From SZAS-79 sp963844255 (GTDB lineage Bacteria; Pseudomonadota; Gammaproteobacteria; Burkholderiales; SG8-39): DNA of 64,000 bases. A program made the translations under genes and the position numbers. Location: positions 62,001 through 126,000 of the forward strand of contig CAWJNP010000014.1 of the NCBI GenBank assembly GCA_963844255.1, written 5' to 3'. The notes beneath the pieces were generated by a model, which saw nothing but the letters and a program-made list of their open reading frames with translations, did no database searches and was not told where the DNA came from. Of the stretch, positions 28,285 to 35,868 are shown piece after piece; within the stretch, counting starts at the first letter, position 1; every line of letters begins with the position of its first letter.

Positions 28285-28318
28285 AGGAAACCCGCTCAGG
28301 GAGCGGAGTTTTCTGTTT
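28285..28318 (-). terminator. Hairpin with T-rich flank after the MFS gene
   Basis: CCGCTC-N3-GAGCGG with extended A/T pairing (GAAAC, GTTTTC) forms a 12-13 bp stem in the 100-base gap between the MFS stop and the GST start. On the minus strand it is followed by a short pyrimidine run. Confidence 0.4.
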
Positions 28319-28342
28319 TAAAGTTACGGATTAGCCTCTTTT

Positions 28343-29563
28343 CTATGCACGCGCGGGTGCCGCCCCGGCCACCTGCACCGCTTCGGGCGCGCCCGGCCGC
28401 GGCAGCCCGAGCGCGATCAGCACGCCCAGCACGTTGCCGCCCGCCGCGATCAGCACCGCCGTGCCGTAGCCCTGGGTGCGATCGAACAGCCAGCCCGAGA
28501 GCAGCGGCAGGCAGACCGCGGCGAGGCACCAGGCGATGTAGAGCTGGCCCGCGACCCGGCCGAAGGCGTTCTTGTGCCAGTAGTGCGAGATGCAGCCCGC
28601 GGTCGAACCCGAGATGAAGCCGTAGCCCATGCCGATCATCGCCAGCGCCGGCAGCGTGGTGAGCGGACTGGGGTAGAGCGTGAGCAGCACCGCACCGGCG
28701 AGCGAACACAGGTGGGCGCCCACCGCCACCCGCGGCATCGTGTACTTGTCCACCAGCCAGCCGCCGCCGATCCGTGCCGCGGCGATCGCGCCGGTGATGA
28801 AGGTCGTGATGCCCAGCGCCGCCGCGAGCGAGCCGCCGTAGGCCGCGACGATCCCGGCCGCCTGGCTCATCACCATCAGGCCCGCCGAGGCGGCGAGGAA
28901 GAACACCGCGAAGAGGCGCACGAACACATCCCAGCGAGGCGCGTAGGCCGCGCCCACCGCCTCGGTGGCGTCGTGCATGCGCAGGTCGGCGGCGCGGTAG
29001 AGGACGGCGGCGATGAGCGTGTTTACGGCAAGCACCGTTGCCAGGCCCGTGAGCGTCGCGCGCAGCCCGCAGCCCTGGATCGCCCAGCCGAACACCGGCG
29101 CACCGATCATCGCGCCCATCGGGTACAGGCTCACCACGAAGCCGTTGATCAGGCCACTCTTTCCGGTGATCGTCTGGTTCACCCCCTGCTGCAGGACGAT
29201 GAAACAGATCCCTGCGCCCAGACCGAACAGCAACCCGTAGCCGATCACGAACACCGCGAACGTCGCCGCCTGGGCCGTCAGCACCAGGCCGAGCGCACTG
29301 GCAGCGCCCGAGGCGAGCAACAGCAGGATCGGCGGCACCCGGTGGTACAGGCGCGGCCCGAGCACCATGCCCGCCGTCAGGCTGATGCTCGCCAGTGCGA
29401 ACACCGACACCATCTCCGCGCGGCCGATGTGGAGCAGCGCCTCCATGGGTTTCAGGAACACGCTGAAGGCGTAGATCGTGCCGAACGGGAGATTGAGTGC
29501 GGTCGCCGCGGCGATCGCGCAGATCGTGCGCCGGGCGGGGGTCATGCGGTGCGGGTGGGTCAT
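28343..29563 (-). CDS. MFS transporter, oxalate/formate antiporter (OFA)-like
   Basis: A 12-helix carrier of about 406 residues. LPFGTIYAFSVFLKPMEAL is the first helix with the OFA-type YxxSVF motif. GLGAGICFIVLQQGVNQTIT, GSLAAALGITTFITGAIAAA and GYGFISGSTAGCISHYWHKN follow. OFA members exchange small carboxylates. I preferred the ATG at 29563 (MTHPHRMTPARRT); ATGs at 29599 and 29548 are alternatives and none has a clear Shine-Dalgarno. It may supply an organic acid for the neighbouring metabolic modules. Confidence 0.83.
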   Translation of the reverse strand: MTHPHRMTPARRTICAIAAATALNLPFGTIYAFSVFLKPMEALLHIGRAEMVSVFALASISLTAGMVLGPRLYHRVPPILLLLASGAASALGLVLTAQAATFAVFVIGYGLLFGLGAGICFIVLQQGVNQTITGKSGLINGFVVSLYPMGAMIGAPVFGWAIQGCGLRATLTGLATVLAVNTLIAAVLYRAADLRMHDATEAVGAAYAPRWDVFVRLFAVFFLAASAGLMVMSQAAGIVAAYGGSLAAALGITTFITGAIAAARIGGGWLVDKYTMPRVAVGAHLCSLAGAVLLTLYPSPLTTLPALAMIGMGYGFISGSTAGCISHYWHKNAFGRVAGQLYIAWCLAAVCLPLLSGWLFDRTQGYGTAVLIAAGGNVLGVLIALGLPRPGAPEAVQVAGAAPARA

Positions 29564-29687
29564 GCGTCGATCTGTTCTGGTTCGAGTGCGCACCATCATC
29601 GCACGCCGCGCGGGGGTTCGACTACGCAGCCGGGTACATCAGCCCCTCGCCCGTTTCGAGCAGGCTCTTCAGGCTCGCCATGGCATC

Positions 29688-29942
29688 TCAGTAATGGAAG
29701 CGCAACTGCGCGATCATCAGTGCATCACCCTCGATGCGATACACCATGCGATGTTCATCGGTGATCCGGCGTGACCAGAACCCTGAAAGCGCATGCTTCA
29801 AGGGTTCGGGTTTGCCGATTCCCGCGAAAGGCTCACGCTGTGTCTCGCGTATCAGCTTGTTGATTCGCTCGACCATGCGCTTGTCTTGCTTCTGCCAATA
29901 CAGGTAGTCTTCCCATGCCTCGTCAGCGAAGACCAGCTTCAC
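29688..29942 (-). CDS. yoeB: YoeB family toxin (ribosome-dependent mRNA interferase)
   Basis: An 84-residue toxin: MKLVFADEAWEDYLYWQKQD, LIRETQREPFAGIGKPEPLK, SGFWSRRITDEHRMVYRIEG and the C-terminal LMIAQLRFHY. The catalytic residues known for YoeB (Glu in DEAWEDY region, Arg in SRRITDEHR, His-Tyr at the end) are all in place, so it reads as active. It cleaves mRNA in the ribosomal A site. Its start overlaps the antitoxin stop by four bases. The antitoxin is frameshifted as given, an unstable combination discussed in the findings. Confidence 0.93.
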   Translation of the reverse strand: MKLVFADEAWEDYLYWQKQDKRMVERINKLIRETQREPFAGIGKPEPLKHALSGFWSRRITDEHRMVYRIEGDALMIAQLRFHY

Positions 29943-30191
29943 TTGGCCAGCTTCCGCTCAACGCCTTTGCCGGCGTTCAGTTGCGCAGCGGCCGAGAGAA
30001 GTCGCTTGGCGTTGGCGGGCGTGCGCAGGAGGTAGGCGGTTTCTTCAAGCGCCTTGTAGTCTTCGAGCGACAGCATCACGACGGACTGTTCGCCGTTGCG
30101 GGTAATGATCAGAGGCTTCGTGGTCGTTGCAAACGCGGTCCATGGCGCTGGCCAGGTTCGCACGAACGGTGGTGTAGGTAATCGCATCCAT
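29939..30191 (-). pseudogene. yefM: YefM family antitoxin, frameshifted near 30116
   Basis: From the ATG at 30191 (GGAGG nine bases upstream) the protein reads MDAITYTTVRANLASAMDRV, typical YefM. One extra base near 30116 then moves it out of frame. The rest, PLIITRNGEQSVVMLSLEDY to GKGVERKLAK, is intact in the next frame. The span is 253 bases, one over 84 codons. Notably a second ATG at 30187 opens exactly that next frame and gives an uninterrupted 82-residue protein with a scrambled N-terminal 25 residues but a normal toxin-binding C-terminus. Sequence error is the simplest reading. Confidence 0.85.
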
Positions 30192-30204
30192 AAGGGCCTC
30201 CAGA

Positions 30205-30226
30205 TATGTACGTGTTACTGTACATA
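30205..30226. promoter_or_regulatory. YefM operator, TATGTAC-N8-GTACATA
   Basis: A perfect 7+7 dyad containing two TGTAC cores, upstream of yefM. YefM-YoeB operators are built of TGTACA-type hexamers, so this is the expected autoregulatory site, sitting 14 bases before the ATG and overlapping the presumed promoter. Confidence 0.7.
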
Positions 30227-30329
30227 CTTGACGGCTGTTTGTCCAGTCGTGCGCCGGTGCCGACGCCGAACCCCGCGTTCGGGATCGCCTCGCCGCTGGA
30301 CCTGCCCGGCCGAGCCGACACGATCCCCC

Positions 30330-30460
30330 GTCAGCAAGGCGCGGCCACGCGGCAGAGCCGCGGAGGCACGCCGGCGTTGGCCGACATCGTGTATGCGCAC
30401 GGCGCCACGTTTCGCGCCGCGCACGCACTGTGCTCCGTCGGCCCCGGCCACCCACGTTGA
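30330..30460 (+). pseudogene. Possible N-terminal remnant of an IS91-type transposase
   Basis: In frame, a short stretch reads ALADIVYAHGATFRAAHAL. It resembles the opening helix of IS91-family transposases (ADIFRxHGxAYRxxHxLS) just before their zinc-binding domain, which is missing here. The recognition is by eye only. If right, a truncated IS91-like end abuts the integron cassette array. Confidence 0.3.
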
Positions 30461-30776
30461 GCACCAAACTCTTCTATCGTTTCTCCCGCTTCGCCGTACC
30501 TGATCGCGCGCCCGTGTTTGCCTCGCGAGGGCAACACTCATCTCGCTTAGGCCATTTGGCCAAATTGACCCTCCCGGAGCCCTCTGCCATAGTCCACGAA
30601 ACGACATTTGCGCACCGCTTCTCACCGCCAAACGCTCATGCAACCCGCGCCGCGCACATCGCCCACATCGCTGCGTCATTCATTTCCCAAGCCTGAGCGC
30701 TCGCGCTCCGAATCCAGCGGTTCAGTCCGACCAGTTTTATCCACCATGCTCGCGCACGGCGGATCAAAACCTTTTC
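30461..30776. other. Non-coding stretch before the cassette array
   Basis: About 315 bases with no convincing gene in any frame; together with the part before it, the gap between yefM and the first cassette gene is about 600 bases. The last bases end in CTTTTC just before the first cassette boundary, GTTATAC at 30777. That looks like the right half of a further, unrecognised attC or an attI-like junction. Confidence 0.4.
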
Positions 30777-30807
30777 GTTATACGACAGCAAAAGAGGATC
30801 GCCAGGA

Positions 30808-31386
30808 ATGAAGACAAAAGGAATGGACTGGCAAAACCTGAACGGGATTGGCTCGCTTCAGTTCCGTTGTGGATACTGTGGAAATACAGTTGCATCGGAC
30901 CGCGGATATTTCACAAGCAACAAGGTAGAAGGACAACAGGGTTACATTCGAATTTGTCCGCACTGCCAAGGTCCGACGATTTCCCATGGAGATGATCGAA
31001 TTTCAGGCGTATCACCTGGAAATGAAGTTGGGCATCTCCCACAAGACGTTGAAGCTTTATACAAAGAGGCGAGAAATTGCGTCGCGGGATCGAGCTTTAC
31101 CGCATCAGTACTCATATCCCGAAAACTTTTAATGAGTATCGCGGTAGCGCAGGGTGCCGAACCAGGCAAGAAATTTATCGAGTATGTCGATTATCTAGCG
31201 CAAAAGGGCTATGTTCCGCCGAACGGTCGCGGATGGGTTGATCACATTCGGAAAAAAGGCAATGAGGCCACGCACGAAATAGTATTAATGGCGATTTCTG
31301 ACGCTGAGGAACTCATTGCCTTTACCGAAATGCTGCTGAAGTTCATTTACGAATTTCCCGCAAAGGTCCCGCAACAGAACCCATAG
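30808..31386 (+). CDS. DUF4145 domain protein, cassette 1
   Basis: A 192-residue protein with an N-terminal zinc ribbon (FRCGYCGNTV at about 20 and CPHCQGPTIS at about 50). It is followed by a helical DUF4145 domain: LPQDVEALYKEARNCVAGSS, ASVLISRKLLMSIAVAQGAE and WVDHIRKKGNEATHEI. The Arg-Lys-x-Gly-Asn-Glu-x-x-His pattern resembles a HEPN-like RxxxxH end. DUF4145 proteins are frequent integron-cassette and defence-island genes of unknown role. AGAGG and AGGA lie before the ATG. The attC starts 12 bases after the stop, as usual for a cassette. Confidence 0.8.
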   Translation: MKTKGMDWQNLNGIGSLQFRCGYCGNTVASDRGYFTSNKVEGQQGYIRICPHCQGPTISHGDDRISGVSPGNEVGHLPQDVEALYKEARNCVAGSSFTASVLISRKLLMSIAVAQGAEPGKKFIEYVDYLAQKGYVPPNGRGWVDHIRKKGNEATHEIVLMAISDAEELIAFTEMLLKFIYEFPAKVPQQNP

Positions 31387-31396
31387 TCCAGATACC

Positions 31397-31458
31397 GTGT
31401 CGTATAACTATTCTTTGGTACGGACGCCTGTCGGCGCCGCACAATTCAAACGTTAGGC
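31397..31458 (+). repeat. attC site 1
   Basis: R'' GTCGTATAAC at 31399, GC-rich inverted centre (ACGCC/GGCGC), R' GTTAGGC at 31452. About 60 bases, the classic short attC length. Confidence 0.8.
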
Positions 31459-31465
31459 AGCACGC

Positions 31466-31975
31466 ATGGACGCATCCTTAAAGCCGGATCCGCTTCGAAA
31501 AGGTTCGTACTATCGGCGGCTGGCGGACGTCTCGCGTGGACTTGAAAGCCTCGAGGTGAACAAGCTCTCCGAAACCATGCGCTTTTTCGCCTATTACTTT
31601 GGATGCGAGAAAGTAGCACGGGGCCTGTCAGGAATACATGCTCGCCGGCCGGCCAAAGATGCATATCACCATAGGCAAGGCCTCAAGTTAGATGACATCA
31701 AAGCAGCTGCCGCGGTCATCGGTTTACGCATTCCGCCGCAAGACTTGGACTGGTTGTTCGCCGATCACAACGAGCAGCACATTCTTCAAACGACGCCCTC
31801 ATATATGAACTCAGCCAGGCACCTCCGAAATCTCGTGACTCATGAGTTCGGGCCGAGCAATGTTGCGCGAGTGACAATGCACGTGCCATTCCACAATCCG
31901 AGGATGGAGGAGTTTCTTAGTTGTGTTCCGGCGATTTTCGAGTACCAGAGGCTTCACTTCTCTGGCGTGGCGTAG
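31466..31975 (+). CDS. Hypothetical protein with HEPN-like motif, cassette 2
   Basis: A 169-residue, mostly helical, soluble protein not recognised as a named family. It contains SARHLRNLVTHEFGPSN near 115-130, an R-N-x3-H motif of the kind that forms the RNase centre in HEPN domains. It also has LSETMRFFAYYFGCEKVARG at 35-55. A HEPN-type nuclease or a non-catalytic relative is therefore possible. The ATG is 8 bases from the crossover base of attC 1. The attC 2 R'' box begins 10 bases after the stop. Confidence 0.65.
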   Translation: MDASLKPDPLRKGSYYRRLADVSRGLESLEVNKLSETMRFFAYYFGCEKVARGLSGIHARRPAKDAYHHRQGLKLDDIKAAAAVIGLRIPPQDLDWLFADHNEQHILQTTPSYMNSARHLRNLVTHEFGPSNVARVTMHVPFHNPRMEEFLSCVPAIFEYQRLHFSGVA

Positions 31976-31984
31976 ATGTGCAAT

Positions 31985-32047
31985 GTGCTGCCTAACTCTA
32001 ATAACACCCGACCGCCTTCGGCGGCGGGTGAACTGGCACGTTCGACC
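31985..32047 (+). repeat. attC site 2
   Basis: R'' GTGCTGCCTAAC, stem CACCCGACCGCC/GGCGGCGGGTG with a one-base extrahelical A, then R' GTTCGACC at 32040. The unpaired base is a known determinant of attC strand choice. Confidence 0.85.
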
Positions 32048-32119
32048 TTTTAACAACGCCCCACGCTGACACCAATCCAAGCATCTAATCGCTATGCATC
32101 GCTCTACTGGAGAACCCTG

Positions 32120-34578
32120 ATGACTGTCAAAACGGAATCACAACTGTCAGACGGTGAAAGCGCGTTACGTGCAGCGATTAGAAGTGCTTTGAACGGTGAA
32201 GCGATACTATTTCTCGGGGCTGGCGCTGCGAAAGCAGCCAAGACGTCGAAGGGAGATTGTTTGCCGACAGGACAGGAGTTGTCCGACGCGTTGGCTACGG
32301 ATTGCGGACTTGGCGGGGGATATCCGCTCGACTCCATTACTGAGCATTTCTTAGATGCTCGGAGCGAAACCGCTCTTATCAATGCGTTACGAAAGCATCT
32401 TACAGTCGCGACAATTGCCCCCGTGTTGACTGCGTTGGCATCACTTCCATGGTCGCGTATCTGGACAACGAATTATGACGATGCGTTTGAGCAAGCGCTA
32501 AAAGACCGTAAGGTATCTCACTATTCACTGACGACCGCTGCCGAGACGCGCAACGCTCAGGGCAACAGGCTTGTATTGCTGCATATCAACGGCTCCTTAG
32601 AAAAGATAAAGCAGTCTCTGACACCTGACTTCATCCTCACGTCTCAGAGCTACGCGACTCAGTCGTTCATTGAGTCGGAATGGTCAGTGATTTTTCGCAA
32701 TGATCTACAACGCTCCAGGGCTGTCATTTTCATTGGCTACTCTCTTGCCGATATTGATGTTGCACGGCTGATATTCAATCCAACGATATTTCGTTCAAAA
32801 ATTCATTTCGTCGATCGAACTGAAATTAACCCTGTACTAAAAGCGAAGCTTTCCAGATTTGGCACTGTTCACCCAATAGGACTTGATGCCTTACGGGGCA
32901 TAATTGAATCCGAACGTTCCTCATGGACAAAGCCCGATCTGATTGAAGAGTATCAATGCTTTTCACGTCTGGTGATTGACGACAACAACCGTGCTCCTTC
33001 AGATGACGATTTTTACAATCTGATTCTTCGGGGAGTATCCCGAGATGGTTTGATGCTAGCCCAGGCAGAGAAGCCAGGCGATTGAAGCTATACGGTTATC
33101 AGAACATGCGAAGACAAGTGTATTAAGGACCTTGGGCAAGCAGCAACGATTGTCGCTGTGGTAGGAGCATTCGCCAATGGAAAGTCTGTTGCCATTCGGT
33201 CAATTTCTCTGAAACTGGCGGCGCAAGGGCGCGACGTATTTCTTCTCTGAACACCCTCAATGATTCCGCTGACGTAGAGCTCCAGCGAATGTGCCGAAGG
33301 GACGGGGATTTTGTCTTAGTAATAGAAAACTATTCTCGCAATCTGCCACTGGTCGAAAGCTTCTCGCGCTACGCCCGCCCAGACTGCGCATTACTGATAT
33401 CGGAACGAGCCGAGGTTCACGAATTACGGCTTCCGGCACTAATCGACAGGACTAAGGCGCATCGCCAGCTCTTTGTTCAAGACGTCGACGTGCTGGACAA
33501 CGAAGAGATTCGACGACTTTCGAGCCTACTTAGCTTTCGTGGTCTATGGGGAGAGCGCGCAGGACTAAGTGAGGCGCAGCGCAATGCATATCTAAAACAT
33601 GACTGTGGCGGACAACTTCAAGCGGTGCTGATCGATGTCGCGAAGTCTCCACAGATTCAGGCGAAACTCAACGAGATCGTTGAGCACTTCAAAGCTATCG
33701 ATGGCGGACTCCGTAGTACTGAATTTCGTTGTGCTTGTTACAAGCAATTGGAGAAGAGCCGCGCGTCTCAGTCGTAACAGAACTGCTGCACCTGTCTGAT
33801 GATTCCTTTCGTAATCTTTCCCGTGATGAGATTCCCCGGCAAATCGTCGTTGTTCGGTCCGGCGTTGCGCAGTTCCGGTCGACAATAATGGCCACCGCAG
33901 GCACTTAGCGGTCTGGTTAATGCCCCGATTATTACTGACGTTATCGTCGAGTGCATTCGGAATGCAGAGCATGCGAGGCGAGCCGATTCATACTTCGGAA
34001 ACATTGCGAAGGAGTTGATGAGATTTGCAACGCTTGAGCGCGTTCTTCCGGACAAGGGAAAACGTGCGGCCCTCCAAAATTTGTACGAAGAACTGAAGAA
34101 CATTCCAACGATTCGAGAGAATCCGCAATTCTGGCTTCAATACGCGATGGCCCGCCTTAGCCTCGGTGAGTTGGATGTTGCGCGTCGATACTTTGAACAA
34201 AGTTACTCGTTCGCAAAAAAGCTCAGTGGTTATGACACTTTTCAAATCGATAATCACTTTTGCAGACTGCTCTTCCTTGAGGCCGAGAACACGACTGACA
34301 GCGACGAGGCATTCAAAGCAGTAGGCGACGCGCTAATTACGTTGAAAAGGCAAGTGCTTCGCGAAAATCGTCACTATCCATATCGGTCCGCTTGGAATCT
34401 TGAAGGCGTAGCGAAGAGGCATGGTTCAAAGTGGACGACTGAACAGAAGAAAGGGGTTATTTCGGCCGCTCGATATCTTATCGATGCGGCACAACGACTT
34501 GATCCTCATACGGCTCGCTCAGTTGCGGTGGTAGGCGGACTTCAACGATTGCAGGTCGTCATTGAAACCCTTTCGTAG
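32120..34578 (+). pseudogene. SIR2-P-loop NTPase-TPR-like protein (Avs5-like defence architecture), broken, cassette 3
   Basis: The first 321 residues form a SIR2-like domain: EAILFLGAGAA, SLPWSRIWTTNYDDAFEQAL, LVLLHINGSL, VIFIGYSLADIDVARLIF. A TGA at 33083 interrupts; the same frame continues to a Walker A, VVGAFANGKSVAIRS (33161-). The frame then shifts near 33248 (LNDSADVELQRMCRRDGDFV, VIENYSRNL), near 33745 (EEPRVSVVTELLHL), and near 33895 (GLVNAPIITDVIVECIRNAE). The end, 34015-34578, is helical and TPR-like (FWLQYAMARLSLGELDVARR). The corrected protein is about 819 residues. SIR2-STAND proteins deplete NAD on phage sensing. One stop plus three shifts suggests real decay, but errors are possible. 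Confidence 0.72.
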
Positions 34579-34604
34579 AGACGACCACGCGCGTAGCACC
34601 GAAA

Positions 34605-34676
34605 GGCCGAACCCATCGTTCCAAGGGGCGCTGCGCGATGAAGCCGCGCAGCGCCTCTGAACTCAGGCGTTGATGC
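34605..34676 (+). repeat. attC site 3
   Basis: R'' GGCCGAAC, long stem GGCGCTGCGCG/CCGCGCAGCGCC with a 6-base loop, TGAACTC, R' GTTGATG at 34669. Starts 26 bases after the SIR2 gene stop. Confidence 0.82.
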
Positions 34677-34679
34677 TGT

Positions 34680-34895
34680 ATGAAAACCCTTTTTGAAAGT
34701 GCAGACACGGTACAACGCGATAGGAACGATTTGTTTGTGAAATATGACATCTACATCCAGTCGGGCGGGATTTCGCTCGCACAGCGCGCTTCAAGAGTAA
34801 TCAAGAGCGTCGCCGGTATTGACCAAGGATTTCGGGGGTGGTTTGAGGTAATGCTGAAAACCGCGGTTTTCGGACTTTTTATAGAACCTCGTTAG
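34680..34895 (+). CDS. Small hypothetical protein, cassette 4
   Basis: A 71-residue reading frame starting 11 bases after the crossover of attC 3: MKTLFESADTVQRDRNDLFV, then KYDIYIQSGGISLAQ, ending FGLFIEPR. No family recognised and no clear membrane segment. Its 3' end overlaps the next GTTAGAG crossover site, and no R'' box complementing GTTGATG was found. The cassette may have lost its attC left arm, or the frame may be chance. Confidence 0.4.
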   Translation: MKTLFESADTVQRDRNDLFVKYDIYIQSGGISLAQRASRVIKSVAGIDQGFRGWFEVMLKTAVFGLFIEPR

Positions 34896-34904
34896 AGCGC
34901 AATC

Positions 34905-35399
34905 ATGACCATCACGATTCCAGACGCTGTTCGACAAATGCTTAGTATCGTCGAAAAGCTATGCGCGGCGTATCCGAAGAAGAAGTTCACGCTTGACGGA
35001 CGGTTGGTAGGAGATATTGGCGAAGTGTTGGTCGAGGACGCTTACGATCTTGAGCTTTTTGCGGACATGAAGAAGAACCACGATGGCGAGTGTTCAGACG
35101 GCAGGTTGGTGCAGATCAAGGCCACAATGAAGAAAGCCCTTACGTTTCCGGCGGACCACGTACCGAATTATTACCTCGGCGTGCAGATACACTCTGACGG
35201 AACCTTCACGGAAATATTCAATGGACCCGGGGCTATCGCATGGGAAGCTGTGAAGGGCCGAACAGCGCCGAAGACCAATCTATATTCCGTACAAATTACG
35301 ACCTTGAAACAACTCCAGGCACGGGTTGCCGCCGCTGACAAGATCCCGTTGCGCTCTAACGAGCGCTTGCACGGGGCGCCCGCTCGCGGGCGCCTCTGA
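34905..35399 (+). CDS. DUF6998-like protein, last cassette
   Basis: A 164-residue protein: FTLDGRLVGDIGEVLVEDAY, DLELFADMKKNHDGECSDGR, LVQIKATMKKALTFPADHVP, YYLGVQIHSDGTFTEIFNGP. The G-E-V-x-x-E and Q-I-K-A elements look like the Glu and Gln-x-Lys of a PD-(D/E)XK nuclease core, an inference from motif spacing. The family is common in integron cassettes and accessory DNA. The last 16 residues (SNERLHGAPARGRL) are encoded by the attC itself, as often happens at cassette ends. Confidence 0.7.
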   Translation: MTITIPDAVRQMLSIVEKLCAAYPKKKFTLDGRLVGDIGEVLVEDAYDLELFADMKKNHDGECSDGRLVQIKATMKKALTFPADHVPNYYLGVQIHSDGTFTEIFNGPGAIAWEAVKGRTAPKTNLYSVQITTLKQLQARVAAADKIPLRSNERLHGAPARGRL

Positions 35400-35428
35400 A
35401 GCGCAGCATTATGCAGCGCGTTGATCGC
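35349..35428 (+). repeat. attC site 4 (end of array)
   Basis: R'' TTGCGCTCTAAC, stem GGCGCCCGC/GCGGGCGCC, outer AGCGC/GAAGCGC pairing, R' GTTGATC at 35420. The R'' exactly complements the start of its own cassette at 34891. Confidence 0.84.
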
Positions 35429-35444
35429 AATCCATGGGCGCAAA

Positions 35445-35612
35445 ATGATTTCCTTCCACGTGCCAACCGATCACCGCTTGCTTTCGGCATTTGGCGAGTT
35501 GGCGCTCCGGCACCAGCACACGAACCACATCCTGAATAACTGCCGATTATTGACCGACGTCTGCACCTTAGCTCTGCTCGCTTCGCTCGGCGTGGCAAAG
35601 CCGGGACACTGA
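35445..35612 (+). CDS. Short hypothetical protein, probably truncated
   Basis: A 55-residue frame, MISFHVPTDHRLLSAFGELA, LRHQHTNHIL and a degenerate tail. The first 30 residues resemble the start of a longer helical family often found in integrons (VPTDxRLLxAFGELALRHEH); the remainder is lost. It starts 25 bases after the last attC crossover, so it may be a decayed cassette without its own attC. Confidence 0.35.
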   Translation: MISFHVPTDHRLLSAFGELALRHQHTNHILNNCRLLTDVCTLALLASLGVAKPGH

Positions 35613-35640
35613 CTTCACAACCCTCCGGGCAGCCCATCCA

Positions 35641-35669
35641 TTGACGCACACATTTACTGTAGCTACAAT
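35641..35669 (+). promoter_or_regulatory. Sigma-70-type promoter with overlapping operator for brnTA
   Basis: TTGACG (35641-35646), 17-base spacer, TACAAT (35664-35669). The perfect palindrome TGTAGCTACA (35658-35667) overlaps the -10, the natural place for BrnA autorepression. Confidence 0.65.
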
Positions 35670-35674
35670 AAATA

Positions 35675-35868
35675 ATGCGGTTTGGGTTTGATCCGGCCAA
35701 GGACAGAGCGAACCAGGCGAAGCACGGTTTGTCTTTGATTCTGGCAGTCGAACTCGACTGGGAAGCAGCGTTGGTGTGGGTGGGTGGCTGATTCGAACGG
35801 GGCGAGACACGCATGATCGCTCTCGCGCCAATCGTCGTGAGGTGAAATTTTATGTCCAACAGACCTAA
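35675..35868 (+). pseudogene. brnT: BrnT family toxin, internally deleted
   Basis: The N-terminus is good BrnT: MRFGFDPAKDRANQAKHGLS, then LAVELDWEAALVWVGG, followed by an in-frame TGA. FERGETRMIALAP follows in that frame. Immediately afterwards, one frame over, comes the BrnT C-terminus SRANRREVKFYVQQT. The central strands (the part between MIALAP and SRANRREV, about 20 residues) are gone, joined at the short homology CTCGCGCC. Full BrnT is about 90 residues; this is not functional. The promoter, operator and the 17-base overlap with brnA remain. Confidence 0.82.

Larger units (their letters stand above)
30777..35428 (+). mobile_element. Integron-type gene cassette array lacking an integrase (CALIN)
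   Basis: Four attC-like sites were found, each with R''/R' boxes, hairpin-forming middle and the GTT crossover. The start of a cassette is the exact complement of the R'' box at its own end: cassette 1 GTTATACGAC/GTCGTATAAC (10/10), cassette 2 GTTAGGCAGCAC/GTGCTGCCTAAC (12/12), cassette 3 GTTCGACC/GGCCGAAC (7/8), last cassette GTTAGAGCGCAA/TTGCGCTCTAAC (12/12). This is the logic of excised cassettes. All genes point the same way and have lower GC than the flanks. No tyrosine integrase (intI) is seen in the window. Confidence 0.82.

Noticed and set aside
30206..30680. Several open frames of 70-154 codons between yefM and the cassette array
   Set aside because: No ribosome-binding sites, Arg-rich composition, mutually overlapping on both strands; only the short IS91-like stretch was kept, with low confidence.
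33083..33085. Stop codon recoding (TGA as Trp or Sec) in the SIR2 gene
   Set aside because: Other genes use TGA as a normal stop and the same gene has three frame changes; decay or error explains it better.
35746..35760. GTCGAACTCGAC as a further R'' box closing cassette 3
   Set aside because: It lies inside the brnT remnant with no attC hairpin, and attC 3 at 34605 already pairs with the cassette start.
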